14,785 nt of DNA from JBGTIS01 sp041745535 (GTDB lineage Bacteria > Bacteroidota > Bacteroidia > Cytophagales > Cyclobacteriaceae), in NCBI GenBank assembly GCA_041745535.1, contig JBGTIS010000320.1:1-14785 (forward strand), read 5' to 3'. This document shows positions 1-7,303 of this stretch, piece after piece. Made by a program: the position numbers and the translations under genes. How positions within the stretch are numbered: the first letter of the stretch is position 1; each line of letters starts with the position of its first letter. The notes beneath the pieces were generated by a model that worked only from the letters and a program-made list of their open reading frames with translations, had not been told where the DNA came from and ran no database searches.

Positions 1-2184
1 AGAAGCCGCCGGGAAATTTCCCCACCGGTTGTCCTTCGAGAATCGGGAAACACCATCGCGGCGAATGCTGGCAGTCAGATAATAACGGCCCGCGTAATCG
101 TAGGTAACCCGACCCAGAAAAGACCGCAGGGCCTGATTCCAGTTGATACCCCTTGCGGCAGGATTTTGTGTGCCGGCACTCAGTACCTGCCGGTAGTTTC
201 CGCTCTCGTCGGCCGTATAACCCCGGTTAATGGCTTGTGTATTGGCAAAATGAATTTCCTGTTCTACATACCCGGCCAAAATGTTCAGGTTATGGTCTCC
301 AAACGACTTGTCGAATGTGAGGGTATTTTCTACCAGTGTACTGTAGTTGTCGCCCCGGTTTTCGTCCAGGAAAGGAGGCTCAATGGGGTTGTTGTAACTC
401 CAGATACCAAATTTTCTGAAATATTTATCGTAAAAACTTTGGTATTCCAGCCCCAGATTCAGTTTGTAACTCAGGTAATCGGTAATGGCATATTCTCCGG
501 AAATGGTGCCCTGTACGCGGTTAGAAAAATGAGAATTGTCCTGCAATTTCTGCATGGCAACAGGGTTGCTGCCGAAGGTGTAATTGTCCTGGCTGCCAAA
601 CCCAAAACCCCCCGGAAAATTAACTTCATCATCGGAATACACCGGAATGGTGGGCAGCATGCGGATTACATCATTGAACGGACGGCCGATCAGATCAACC
701 CGGTTGGACCGGGATAACAACATGGCTTGCGTAAATTTGAATTTCCCGCGTTCCAGGCCAGTGTTTACCCGCAGGTTATACCGTTTAAAACTCGGGCCGA
801 TTACCGTACCATCCTGGTCAAAATAATCCGCGGAAACCAGGTAATTGGCGTTTTTGCTGCCTCCGGATAGGGTCAGATTATAATTTTGAATAACGCCCTT
901 CTTAAAGAAAGCATCCTGCCAGTCGGTATCGATGTTTGGATCGAACCTGGTGCTGGTGCCAGGCATTCGGGTTTCACCAGCCGCGTCATAGGCAGCATTG
1001 GTGATGGCGGCAAATTCCGCGGCGTTCATCAGTTCCAGCCGGTGGGCAATTTCCTGCACGCCGTAATAGGCATTGAAGCTTACTTTGGCGGGCCCTTCTT
1101 TTCCCCTTTTGGTGGTCACAATAATAACCCCATTGGCAGCCTGGGTGCCGTACAAGGCGGTAGCCGCGGCATCTTTAAGTACCTGAATCGATTCTATGTC
1201 GTTCGGATTAAAATCGGGTGAGTTGGAGGTAAGCAATCCGTCGATCACATACAAAGGGTTGTTGTTACCAAAAATACCTGTTCCTCTGATTTTTACCTGT
1301 GGGGTTTGTCCGGGAATCCCGCTGGAAGTAACACTGACTCCTGGTACCCGTCCCTGCAATTGCTCCGCTACGGAGGCAGCTTGTACTTTCTTGGTTTTCT
1401 CTACATCTACAATGGCTACTGATCCGGTAATATCCGATCGCTTCTGAGAGCCGTATCCAATTACCACCACTTCTGAAAGCGCCTGTATATCCGGGGTAAG
1501 CTGGAGGTTGATCACAGTTTGGCCACCAATCTCAACTTCAGTCGCCTCGTAACCAACCGAGGAAAAAACAAGCGTTTGGGCATCATCCGGAGCAACCAGC
1601 CGGTAGTTACCATCCACATCAGTAACGGTACCCGTGGTAGTTCCTTTCACTACAATGTTTACGCCGGGTAGGGGAGAATTATCTCCGGCATCGGTGACCT
1701 TACCGGTAATGGTTTTTTCAAGCAGGTACACCAGGTAAGGTTTGTGTACTTTCATGTTTCCGAAAGCATAGTTAGGAATCGTGACAACCTCGGTAGATTG
1801 GGTTGCTGATTTGGAATCCAGTTTTTCAATGCCCTTGTTCCGGTTTCTGAAAATAAGGTAAGCGTTTTCTTTTACTTTTCTGAAATCCAGTCCTAATGGA
1901 GGTAAAATCTGTTTGAGTAATTTCAAAATATCAGATTCATCGCTTTCCAGTACTTTTGCCAACACGTACTGATCTTTCACCACATCGCTGGCATAGCTGA
2001 ACTGAATGTGATGCTTCTTTTCCAGGTCTTTCAGCAAAAAGGTAAGAGAAACCTTATTCTCCTGCCTGATCCCATCGAAGGTATGGTCATCGACATAGGC
2101 CAATCCTTGCGAGAAGCCTGTAGAATACCAGCAAACTATCGACATAGTGACCAGTATCCTGAAAAACGGTAACAATTGCTTCAT
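1..2184 (-). CDS. SusC/RagA-type TonB-dependent outer-membrane transporter with STN domain (C-terminus beyond window)
   Basis: Reading the complement from the ATG at 2184 gives an unbroken frame of 728 codons that runs off the left edge. Signal peptide about residues 1-25 (ends STGFSQ). STN (secretin/TonB N-terminal) domain about 45-112. Carboxypeptidase-regulatory-like beta domain about 158-232 (GKVTDAGDNSPLPGVNIVVK). SusC signature SEVVVIGYG near 237-245, then a TonB plug domain about 238-360 (VKIRGTG, PLYVIDG, IQVLKDAAATALYGTQAANG, VTTKRGKEG), then the first part of the beta barrel. The family forms a TonB-powered outer-membrane pore that imports oligosaccharides or other large ligands with a SusD lipoprotein lid. 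The STN domain and the FecI and FecR genes 67 bp and further upstream indicate sigma/anti-sigma control by this transporter. The linker of about 45 residues between STN and the regulatory-like domain is longer than in the other SusC here. Its SusD partner is expected beyond the left edge. The substrate cannot be read. Confidence 0.96.
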   Translation of the reverse strand, partial: MKQLLPFFRILVTMSIVCWYSTGFSQGLAYVDDHTFDGIRQENKVSLTFLLKDLEKKHHIQFSYASDVVKDQYVLAKVLESDESDILKLLKQILPPLGLDFRKVKENAYLIFRNRNKGIEKLDSKSATQSTEVVTIPNYAFGNMKVHKPYLVYLLEKTITGKVTDAGDNSPLPGVNIVVKGTTTGTVTDVDGNYRLVAPDDAQTLVFSSVGYEATEVEIGGQTVINLQLTPDIQALSEVVVIGYGSQKRSDITGSVAIVDVEKTKKVQAASVAEQLQGRVPGVSVTSSGIPGQTPQVKIRGTGIFGNNNPLYVIDGLLTSNSPDFNPNDIESIQVLKDAAATALYGTQAANGVIIVTTKRGKEGPAKVSFNAYYGVQEIAHRLELMNAAEFAAITNAAYDAAGETRMPGTSTRFDPNIDTDWQDAFFKKGVIQNYNLTLSGGSKNANYLVSADYFDQDGTVIGPSFKRYNLRVNTGLERGKFKFTQAMLLSRSNRVDLIGRPFNDVIRMLPTIPVYSDDEVNFPGGFGFGSQDNYTFGSNPVAMQKLQDNSHFSNRVQGTISGEYAITDYLSYKLNLGLEYQSFYDKYFRKFGIWSYNNPIEPPFLDENRGDNYSTLVENTLTFDKSFGDHNLNILAGYVEQEIHFANTQAINRGYTADESGNYRQVLSAGTQNPAARGINWNQALRSFLGRVTYDYAGRYYLTASIRRDGVSRFSKDNRWGNFPAAS

Positions 2185-2229
2185 AAATAATTAGATTAGG
2201 GTTGTAAATACAATAATTCATGATCTGAT

Positions 2230-2245
2230 CTGGCTGGTAAGCCAG
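2230..2245 (-). promoter_or_regulatory. small hairpin in the fecR-susC spacer
   Basis: CTGGC (2230-2234) and GCCAG (2241-2245) form a five-base-pair stem with a six-base loop, just after the FecR stop codon and about 45 bases before the SusC start. No U-tract follows, so it is not a classical terminator. It may only be a processing or stability element, and a stem this short can arise by chance. Confidence 0.25.
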
Positions 2246-2251
2246 GAGGTT

Positions 2252-3235
2252 TTAAGGTGCTTTTTCCATGGTAATATGTTTGTCATTTTGTATAATCTTT
2301 AAGTTGAACGATTCCTCAAGCATGGGAAAAAGAAGGTCGATTTCGTTGGCCGAAAGCTTGGTAGTAAATCGAAACTTTGCTATTTCCGGGTCTTGGAATG
2401 TAAGCACATAACCATAATTATCGTGTAGTACAGCACCAATTTCGTCCAGACGACTTTCTTCAAACACTAAAATTTTGTTTCTCCACGACGTATAAGTTTC
2501 CGGATTTACCTTTTTCCGGTCCAGCAGGTTGTTTGTTAAGGAATAGGCTACCATATCGCCAGGTTCCATAAAAATTTCCTGATCACCATCAAAGTTGAGC
2601 CGTAATTTTCCTGAATTCAGCACCACTTCGGTAGCATTGTGCCGGTTGCGCACATTAAACCGCGTACCCAACACTTCCACATCCAGGCCTTCGGTATGCA
2701 CAATAAATTTGGGTCCGCCCTGTAGGGGATTTTTCGTTATATCAAAAAATGCTTCCCCGGTAAGCCAGACTTCACGCTCTTTTTTATCCCAGTCACGATA
2801 TTGGATGGAGGAATTGGCGTTTAAGGTAACCACTGAACTGTCGGGCAGTATGATTTTCTGGGTTTCGCCATAAGTGGTATTAATTTGGGTCATTTCCTGA
2901 CTTAACAGAAAAAAATATACCACACCAGTGAGGATAAGGATACCCGTGAAGGTTGCCGCGATTAGAAGAAGGAGCCTGAAATTGTTTTTTATTTTTCCTT
3001 TTTCAATATCACTGGCAGTAGTTCGCATGGCTCTGGCAAACAGTTTTTCACTAGCGCTTTCACTTAACCCGGTATGATGTTCAACCTTATCCCATAAATT
3101 TTTAAGGGAATTCTCAGCCGCAGGATGGAAATCCTGATCAGACAGGTACCGAAAAAGTTCTTTCAACTCTTCTTCACTGCATTGATTAGCCAGATATTTT
3201 CTGAATAATTCTTCTTGACGCGATAGGTGTTCCAC
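2252..3235 (-). CDS. FecR-family anti-sigma factor, first cassette
   Basis: A 327-residue inner-membrane anti-sigma factor. The cytoplasmic N-terminal part (about 1-80) binds the sigma factor. One transmembrane helix lies at about 86-112 (LLLLIAATFTGILILTGVVY). The periplasmic FecR domain follows at about 118-215, with the hallmark WLTGEAFFDI near 157-166 and VLGTRFNV near 188-195. A C-terminal DUF4974-like domain at about 255-325 resembles an STN fold and is typical of Bacteroidota FecR. The start is GTG: a stop codon lies in frame upstream and no ATG lies between it and the conserved N-terminus. It sits 136 bp downstream of the FecI gene and 67 bp upstream of SusC. By analogy with FecA-FecR-FecI it should sense the STN domain of the loaded SusC and free or activate the sigma factor. 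Confidence 0.95.
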   Translation of the reverse strand: MEHLSRQEELFRKYLANQCSEEELKELFRYLSDQDFHPAAENSLKNLWDKVEHHTGLSESASEKLFARAMRTTASDIEKGKIKNNFRLLLLIAATFTGILILTGVVYFFLLSQEMTQINTTYGETQKIILPDSSVVTLNANSSIQYRDWDKKEREVWLTGEAFFDITKNPLQGGPKFIVHTEGLDVEVLGTRFNVRNRHNATEVVLNSGKLRLNFDGDQEIFMEPGDMVAYSLTNNLLDRKKVNPETYTSWRNKILVFEESRLDEIGAVLHDNYGYVLTFQDPEIAKFRFTTKLSANEIDLLFPMLEESFNLKIIQNDKHITMEKAP

Positions 3236-3241
3236 TCGGAT

Positions 3242-3288
3242 ACTAGTTCTTATAGTATATACAATGGCCAGTACCAGATAGAACTAGT
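3242..3288. repeat. nine-base inverted repeat upstream of the first fecR
   Basis: ACTAGTTCT at 3242-3250 and AGAACTAGT at 3280-3288 are perfect reverse complements separated by 29 bases, in the 136-base gap between FecI and FecR of the minus-strand cassette. The right arm is followed by A6T6 at 3295-3306. It could be a stem-loop in the fecI-fecR message or a two-site operator. No function is shown. Confidence 0.45.
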
Positions 3289-3371
3289 GGGGTTAAAAAA
3301 TTTTTTCGTTTGGTGAAAATATTTTACGGAAGTAAGTCTGAAAATAGGTGGCAAATTTCCACGGAATATAT

Positions 3372-3965
3372 TTAGCATACAAAAAATAATAGAGCGAACA
3401 TGCCAATGGTAATATCAGAATGATGATTCAGGTAGCCTTTAATAAATTTCAGTGCTTCCACCATATGATTCCTTACCGTATGTTTCGATATATGCAGATA
3501 GGTAGCTATTTCCTCATGGGTTAAACCCTCGTTTCTGCTCAGATCAAATATCAGTTTCCTTTTCGGGGGAAGCAGATCGATCGCTTCTTTTACCACTTTA
3601 TCCAACTGGTCATAATCATTCAGTTCTTCTTCGGTGTAGCGGTTCCACGTTAAATTTTCGTATACTTTGGTAAGCAATACTTTATCAGCCGCCGCTTTTT
3701 TCAGAAAATTAATAGCGAAATGTTTGGTAATGATATACAGATAATTATTGACTGATTTGGTTGGATCTAACTGCTTTCTTTCTGTCCATACTTTTACCAG
3801 TACATCGTGTACGATTTCTTCGGCTTGTTCTCTGGATTTGGTAAGGAAAAGGCAAAAATTAAAAAGTTTATTTTTATATCGAAAAAAGAGTTCCCTGAAG
3901 GCAACTTCATCGCCCTCCTGAATGCGAATTACCAGCGCGCTTTCACTTAATAACTTTCTTTGCAC
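3372..3965 (-). CDS. FecI-type ECF RNA polymerase sigma-70 factor, first cassette
   Basis: A 197-residue ECF sigma factor of the Bacteroidota FecI-like group. Sigma-70 region 2 spans about 19-91 (EGDEVAFRELFFRYKNKLF, then EQAEEIVHDVLVKVW). Region 4 spans about 129-178 (LLPPKRKLIFDLSRNEGLTH, then EEIATYLHISKHTVRNHM), the helix-turn-helix that reads the -35 element. Region 3 is absent, as expected for ECF factors. The last 13 residues (ITIGMFALLFFVC) are strongly hydrophobic. The start is GTG at 3965: an in-frame TAA lies about 40 bases upstream with no ATG between. It heads the fecI-fecR-susC cassette on the minus strand and should direct transcription of the transporter genes once FecR is triggered. 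Confidence 0.95.
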   Translation of the reverse strand: MQRKLLSESALVIRIQEGDEVAFRELFFRYKNKLFNFCLFLTKSREQAEEIVHDVLVKVWTERKQLDPTKSVNNYLYIITKHFAINFLKKAAADKVLLTKVYENLTWNRYTEEELNDYDQLDKVVKEAIDLLPPKRKLIFDLSRNEGLTHEEIATYLHISKHTVRNHMVEALKFIKGYLNHHSDITIGMFALLFFVC

Positions 3966-4176
3966 AGTCAGCTTATACGGGTAAAGGTTTGAAATAAAAG
4001 CTTATTTTTTCCAATATTCAAAATATTTTACTATTAATCAAAATTTAATAATATATATATGAATGTGGAGTTGAATTTACGAATTTCGCGCTTTTTTCCC
4101 CGAAACCGCTGACCCACTTATTACCGAATCTTAAAAAATGAATGTTGAGCAATTGGTAATTTGAACCTGTAATTTG

Positions 4177-4518
4177 TTACATACTTTTTTGTTCAAGGTC
4201 TTTAAAATCCTGGCGGAAAGGCATAAAGCAATCGATAACTTTACAGGCAGTAAGGGCTTTGGCAGAATGTGGCGCCCAGGATGGGATGTACGCGGCCATA
4301 CCCGCTGAAAGTACCTGAGTTTCATCGTTGACCGTAAATTCCAGCTGCCCTTCAATTACGTGCGACCATTGTTCGTGTTCGTGCCTGTGTTGCGGTAGCA
4401 GAATGCCTTTTTCTAAAGTGAGATGCCCGAAAGTAGCTTTTTCAGAATGGTACAACGAGCCGGTAATCCCTTCCCAAATCTGTACTTTTTTCCGCCGATT
4501 AAAATCAATAAAATACAT
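4177..4518 (-). CDS. small single-domain cupin protein
   Basis: A 113-residue protein that is one cupin (double-stranded beta-helix) domain. Motif 1 is LPQHRHEHEQ at 42-50 followed by EGQLEF. Motif 2 is around GMAAYIPSWAPHSAKA (73-88). The likely metal ligands are H44, H46, Q50 and H84, so the usual motif-1 glutamate is replaced by glutamine, as in the common HxHxxEQ-type cupins. Such proteins bind a divalent metal and act as isomerases, dioxygenases or small-ligand sensors; which one applies here cannot be told. The start is ATG at 4518. No signal peptide, so it should be cytoplasmic. It is transcribed away from the gene fragment at 4599 across an 80-base gap, and ends 211 bases before the FecI start, so it could read into that cassette, although the A/T-rich gap may separate them. 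Confidence 0.88.
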   Translation of the reverse strand: MYFIDFNRRKKVQIWEGITGSLYHSEKATFGHLTLEKGILLPQHRHEHEQWSHVIEGQLEFTVNDETQVLSAGMAAYIPSWAPHSAKALTACKVIDCFMPFRQDFKDLEQKSM

Positions 4519-4524
4519 AATTTC

Positions 4525-4553
4525 TTTGTGATTATAAGATTAAATATTCTTTG
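4525..4553 (+). promoter_or_regulatory. possible Bacteroidota-type promoter
   Basis: TTTG at 4525-4528 and TATTCTTTG at 4545-4553, 16 bases apart, resemble the Bacteroidota housekeeping promoter (TTTG at -33, TAnnTTTG at -7). The second box has one extra base against the consensus and the spacing is short. It would drive rightward transcription into 4599 and possibly the Tm-1-like gene. Confidence 0.3.
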
Positions 4554-4598
4554 TTTTAAAGATAATGGGTTTCCCGATTTCTTCCTCTTTACTAACAA

Positions 4599-4910
4599 AT
4601 GAAAAATTTAAGTAAGTGGACAAAAGTAATAAAGTACTCGGGCGCCGGAACTGAATTACATGGTTTTACCGAATGGGGCAGCCAGTCCCATGAGTTGCCT
4701 TTCAGGGTCCTGACCACAGAAAACCTGTTTCCCTCTGTTTTCTACTTGATGAGCAAGCAGCAACCCAATGCTGAAACTGCTGTGATTTATACCTTGGATG
4801 GTATTGGTTATCTTTTCGAAAAGAACCTGGTGGATCTGAATGCGGATATGCCCGACGACGGTGCCACGGCCCGGAAAGCTGTAGATTACATTATCCAAAA
4901 TGAAAATTAA
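4599..4910 (+). pseudogene. internal fragment of an alkaline-phosphatase-superfamily (type I phosphodiesterase-like) protein
   Basis: An open frame of 103 codons that resembles only a middle piece of the alkaline phosphatase / type I phosphodiesterase-nucleotide pyrophosphatase family. Recognisable parts are SGAGTELHGFTEWGS (14-28), the segment that normally follows the catalytic Ser/Thr and its NW motif, then LFPSVFYLMSKQQPNAETAV and IYTLDGIGYLFEKN, and finally ATARKAVDYIIQN. The preceding part with the first metal-binding aspartate and the nucleophile is missing, as is the following part with the Asp and His metal ligands. Family members are normally several hundred residues long and carry an export signal; this has none. 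It is therefore most likely a remnant truncated at both ends, though it still has an ATG and an intact frame. The family assignment is from memory of conserved segments. An unrelated small protein is possible but less likely. Confidence 0.6.
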
Positions 4911-5038
4911 TTCAGTGAAGATTAAGAAGCTGTTTGAGGTTGAATAATTCAGCAGCCGAAATTGTTTTCCCACCTTCAGCAGATATATATTAGGCAGAAA
5001 AAATATAGTTAAAATGATTTTTTTATAAATTGAGAATA

Positions 5039-6280
5039 ATGGCTGTTTCTGAAAAAAGTATTTTAATACTGGGCTGTTTCGATACGAAGGGAGAAGTGTT
5101 TTCCTTTCTCCGGCAGTGCATCCTGGCGCGGGGCGAACAGGTAATCACCATCAATACCGGTGTGATGGGCACAACCGATTATTTTCCGGTAGATTTTGAA
5201 TCGGATGTGGTGGCGCGTGAAGGAGGTTTTACCATAGAAGATTTAAGGAAAAAAGCTGACCGGGGATTTGCGGTAGACATTATGGGGAAGGGAGCGGCCC
5301 AATTGGTGGCCCAACTGGTGGCTGCCGGTCGCATCAAGGCCGCCATTGGCATGGGCGGTGGCGGTGGCACTTATATCACCCTTTCGGCCATGCAGGAAGT
5401 ACCTTTGGCCATGCCCAAGCTTTGTTTTTCAACCGTAGCTGCCAAAGATTTATCCCGGCAAATGGGAAATAAAGATATTACCTTAATGCCATCCATAGTA
5501 GATGTGGCGGGACTCAATACCATCAGTAAGCGTTTAATACGACAAGCGGCAGCGGCCATATGTGCGATGGCCAATGTCACATTTCCTCCTCAGGATGATG
5601 CTAAATTGGGTAGCATCGCGATCAGTATGTTTGGCAATACGACCGCCTGCGTGGACCAATGCACCGAATTGTTGAGTAAAGAAGGTTACGAGGTGCTCGC
5701 TTTTCATGCCACGGGGGTGGGCGGTAAAACCATGGAAGCCCTGATCCGCGAGGGCTATTTTGACGCGGTATTGGATATTACCACCACCGAACTGGCCGAT
5801 GAGTTGTGTGATGGAATTTTGAGTGCGGGTCCTGATCGCCTGAGTGCCGCCGCAGCGATGGGCATTCCCCAGGTAGTGGTGCCCGGTTGCCTTGATATGG
5901 TGAACTTCGCGCAACCGGATACGGTTCCAGCGCGGTATAAGTCACGGGAATTGTATAGCTGGGCACCGGATGTAACCTTAATGCGGACCAATAAAGAGGA
6001 GAATGCAACGCTGGGAGCACAATTAGCCCAGAAGTTGAATCGCGCCACGGCCCCGGCTGTGATTGTTCTGCCTAAAAAAGGGATCTCCCAGATTGACGCG
6101 GAAGGAAGTGTGTTTTATCGCCCTGAAATCAACCAGGTTTTATTTGAAAGTATAAAAAAGCACGCCAACGAAAGTGTGAAAGTTATTGAGGTTGACGCGC
6201 ACATCAATGACAGAGCGTTTGCTGAGCGGGCAGTAGAGATATTGTTAAACATAATAGAAAATAATCGGGCCAATTCTTAA
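5039..6280 (+). CDS. Tm-1-like ATP-binding domain protein (UPF0261 family)
   Basis: A 413-residue cytoplasmic protein of the UPF0261 / Tm-1-like family, full length for the bacterial form. Domain 1 (about 5-180) starts with ILILGCFDTKGEVFSFL and holds the glycine-rich GMGGGGGT loop (104-111), PKLCFSTVAAKD (126-137) and DITLMPSIVDVAGLN (146-160). Domain 2 (about 190-405) holds ISMFGNTTACV, FHATGVGGKTMEALI, LDITTTELADELCDG, SAGPDRLSAA and PGCLDMVNF. In tomato Tm-1 this region is the N-terminal half, which binds ATP and the tobamovirus replication protein. The bacterial reaction is not established to my knowledge. An in-frame TTG at 5030 would add three residues; ATG 5039 is preferred because the conserved first strand begins soon after it and TTG starts are rare. 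It is followed after 73 bases by the TIM-barrel partner, so the two are probably co-transcribed. The family's loop is, as I recall it, nearer GLGGSGGT; here it is all glycine. Confidence 0.95.
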   Translation: MAVSEKSILILGCFDTKGEVFSFLRQCILARGEQVITINTGVMGTTDYFPVDFESDVVAREGGFTIEDLRKKADRGFAVDIMGKGAAQLVAQLVAAGRIKAAIGMGGGGGTYITLSAMQEVPLAMPKLCFSTVAAKDLSRQMGNKDITLMPSIVDVAGLNTISKRLIRQAAAAICAMANVTFPPQDDAKLGSIAISMFGNTTACVDQCTELLSKEGYEVLAFHATGVGGKTMEALIREGYFDAVLDITTTELADELCDGILSAGPDRLSAAAAMGIPQVVVPGCLDMVNFAQPDTVPARYKSRELYSWAPDVTLMRTNKEENATLGAQLAQKLNRATAPAVIVLPKKGISQIDAEGSVFYRPEINQVLFESIKKHANESVKVIEVDAHINDRAFAERAVEILLNIIENNRANS

Positions 6281-6353
6281 ATTTAAATTTTAAAGCATTC
6301 AGAACAGCAACTGAAGGAATAAAACAATTTAAACAACGATTAAGATAAGAATT

Positions 6354-7229
6354 ATGCCAAACCCATGGACCGGTAAGGGAAACCCTTATACCAAACAGGA
6401 AGTTAGAGACCGTTTACAAGCTACGCTCAATCAAAAAAAAGCCATTATCGCCGCGGGAGCCGGTACAGGCATCAGCGCCAAGTTTATTGAAAAAGGGGGG
6501 GCTGATTTAATTATTATCTACAATTCAGGTCGTTTCCGGATGTCAGGACATGGCTCTACAGCGGGTTTGATGGCGTATGGCGATGCCAATGCGGTAGCCA
6601 TGGAAATTGGGGAGTTTGAAGTGTTGCCCGTGGTAGAGGAAATTCCCGTAATTTGTGGGGTGCATGGTTCTGATCCCCGCCGAAGAATGTGGCACCATTT
6701 GTTAAAAGTAAAAGAAATGGGCTTCTCCGGAATCAATAATTTTCCTACCCATTGCATTGTGGACGGGCATTTCCGAAATGTGCTGGAAGAAACCGGAATG
6801 GGTTTTGAAAAAGAAGTGGAAATGGTACGGCTTGCCACCAAAATGGAATTGTTCTCTATCATTTACGTGGCCAAACCTGAGGAAGCCAGACAAATGGCTG
6901 AAGCCGGTGCTGACGCGATTATCGCGCATGTAGGAACCACAGTAGGCGGATCGGTAGGTGTGGTAGGGGCAACCTGCACCATAGATGATGCCATTGAACG
7001 AACCAATAAAATTATTGAAGCAGGGAAATCAGTAAATCCTGATATCTTTTTTCTGGCGCACGGTGGCCCCATCAATACCCCTGATGATGTGCGTGTGATC
7101 CTGGAAGAAACCACCGTGCATGGGTTCGTAGGCGCATCTTCTTTAGAACGGATGGGCGTGGAAGAATCTCTGACCAATCTGACTCGAAAGTTTAAATCAC
7201 TGACTTTTTCAGAAAATAGTAAAGAATAG
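6354..7229 (+). CDS. phosphoenolpyruvate hydrolase family protein (TIM-barrel, C-terminal half of Tm-1)
   Basis: A 291-residue TIM-barrel protein of the PEP_hydrolase family (formerly called TIM-barrel signal transduction protein). Conserved segments in order are AAGAGTGISAKF (33-44), IIIYNSGRFRMSGHGS (53-68), YGDANAV (75-81), PVICGVHGSDP (98-108), GFSGINNFPT (123-132), GMGFEKEVEM (148-157), AHVGTTVGGS (191-200), LAHGGPINTPDD (234-245) and GASSLERMGVEE (260-271). The fold and glycine/histidine loops suggest a phosphate- or carboxylate-ligand enzyme of the PEP mutase-like type. I do not know that the hydrolase reaction has been shown for this branch. No signal peptide. It starts at ATG 6354, 73 bases after the Tm-1-like gene. 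In plants the two are one polypeptide, which supports a physical or functional partnership here. The FecI gene on the same strand begins 74 bases after its stop. Confidence 0.94.
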   Translation: MPNPWTGKGNPYTKQEVRDRLQATLNQKKAIIAAGAGTGISAKFIEKGGADLIIIYNSGRFRMSGHGSTAGLMAYGDANAVAMEIGEFEVLPVVEEIPVICGVHGSDPRRRMWHHLLKVKEMGFSGINNFPTHCIVDGHFRNVLEETGMGFEKEVEMVRLATKMELFSIIYVAKPEEARQMAEAGADAIIAHVGTTVGGSVGVVGATCTIDDAIERTNKIIEAGKSVNPDIFFLAHGGPINTPDDVRVILEETTVHGFVGASSLERMGVEESLTNLTRKFKSLTFSENSKE

Positions 7230-7303
7230 GTAGTTGAAATAGAAATTAATTATTCCTAATATGTGAAGTATTCACTGAGTGATCAAACGAAGGAAATCTG
7301 TAA

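Noticed and set aside
166..1447. Plus-strand open frames across 166-1447
   Set aside because: They lie opposite the continuous SusC frame on the minus strand, whose STN, plug and barrel motifs are clear; the plus-strand translations show no family features.
3295..3306. A6T6 tract as a terminator
   Set aside because: It is a simple palindrome without a G/C stem, so it is not an intrinsic terminator; it may only bend DNA.
4049..4060. AT dinucleotide run as a meaningful repeat
   Set aside because: About six units in an A/T-rich spacer; this is ordinary low-complexity sequence and probably part of a promoter region.
4131..4598. Other frames overlapping the cupin gene
   Set aside because: Only the frame at 4518-4177 encodes both cupin motifs; the others are out-of-frame readings of the same bases.
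5030..5038. TTG start three codons upstream of the Tm-1-like protein's ATG
   Set aside because: TTG is a rare start, nothing conserved would be added, and ATG 5039 fits the family's N-terminus.
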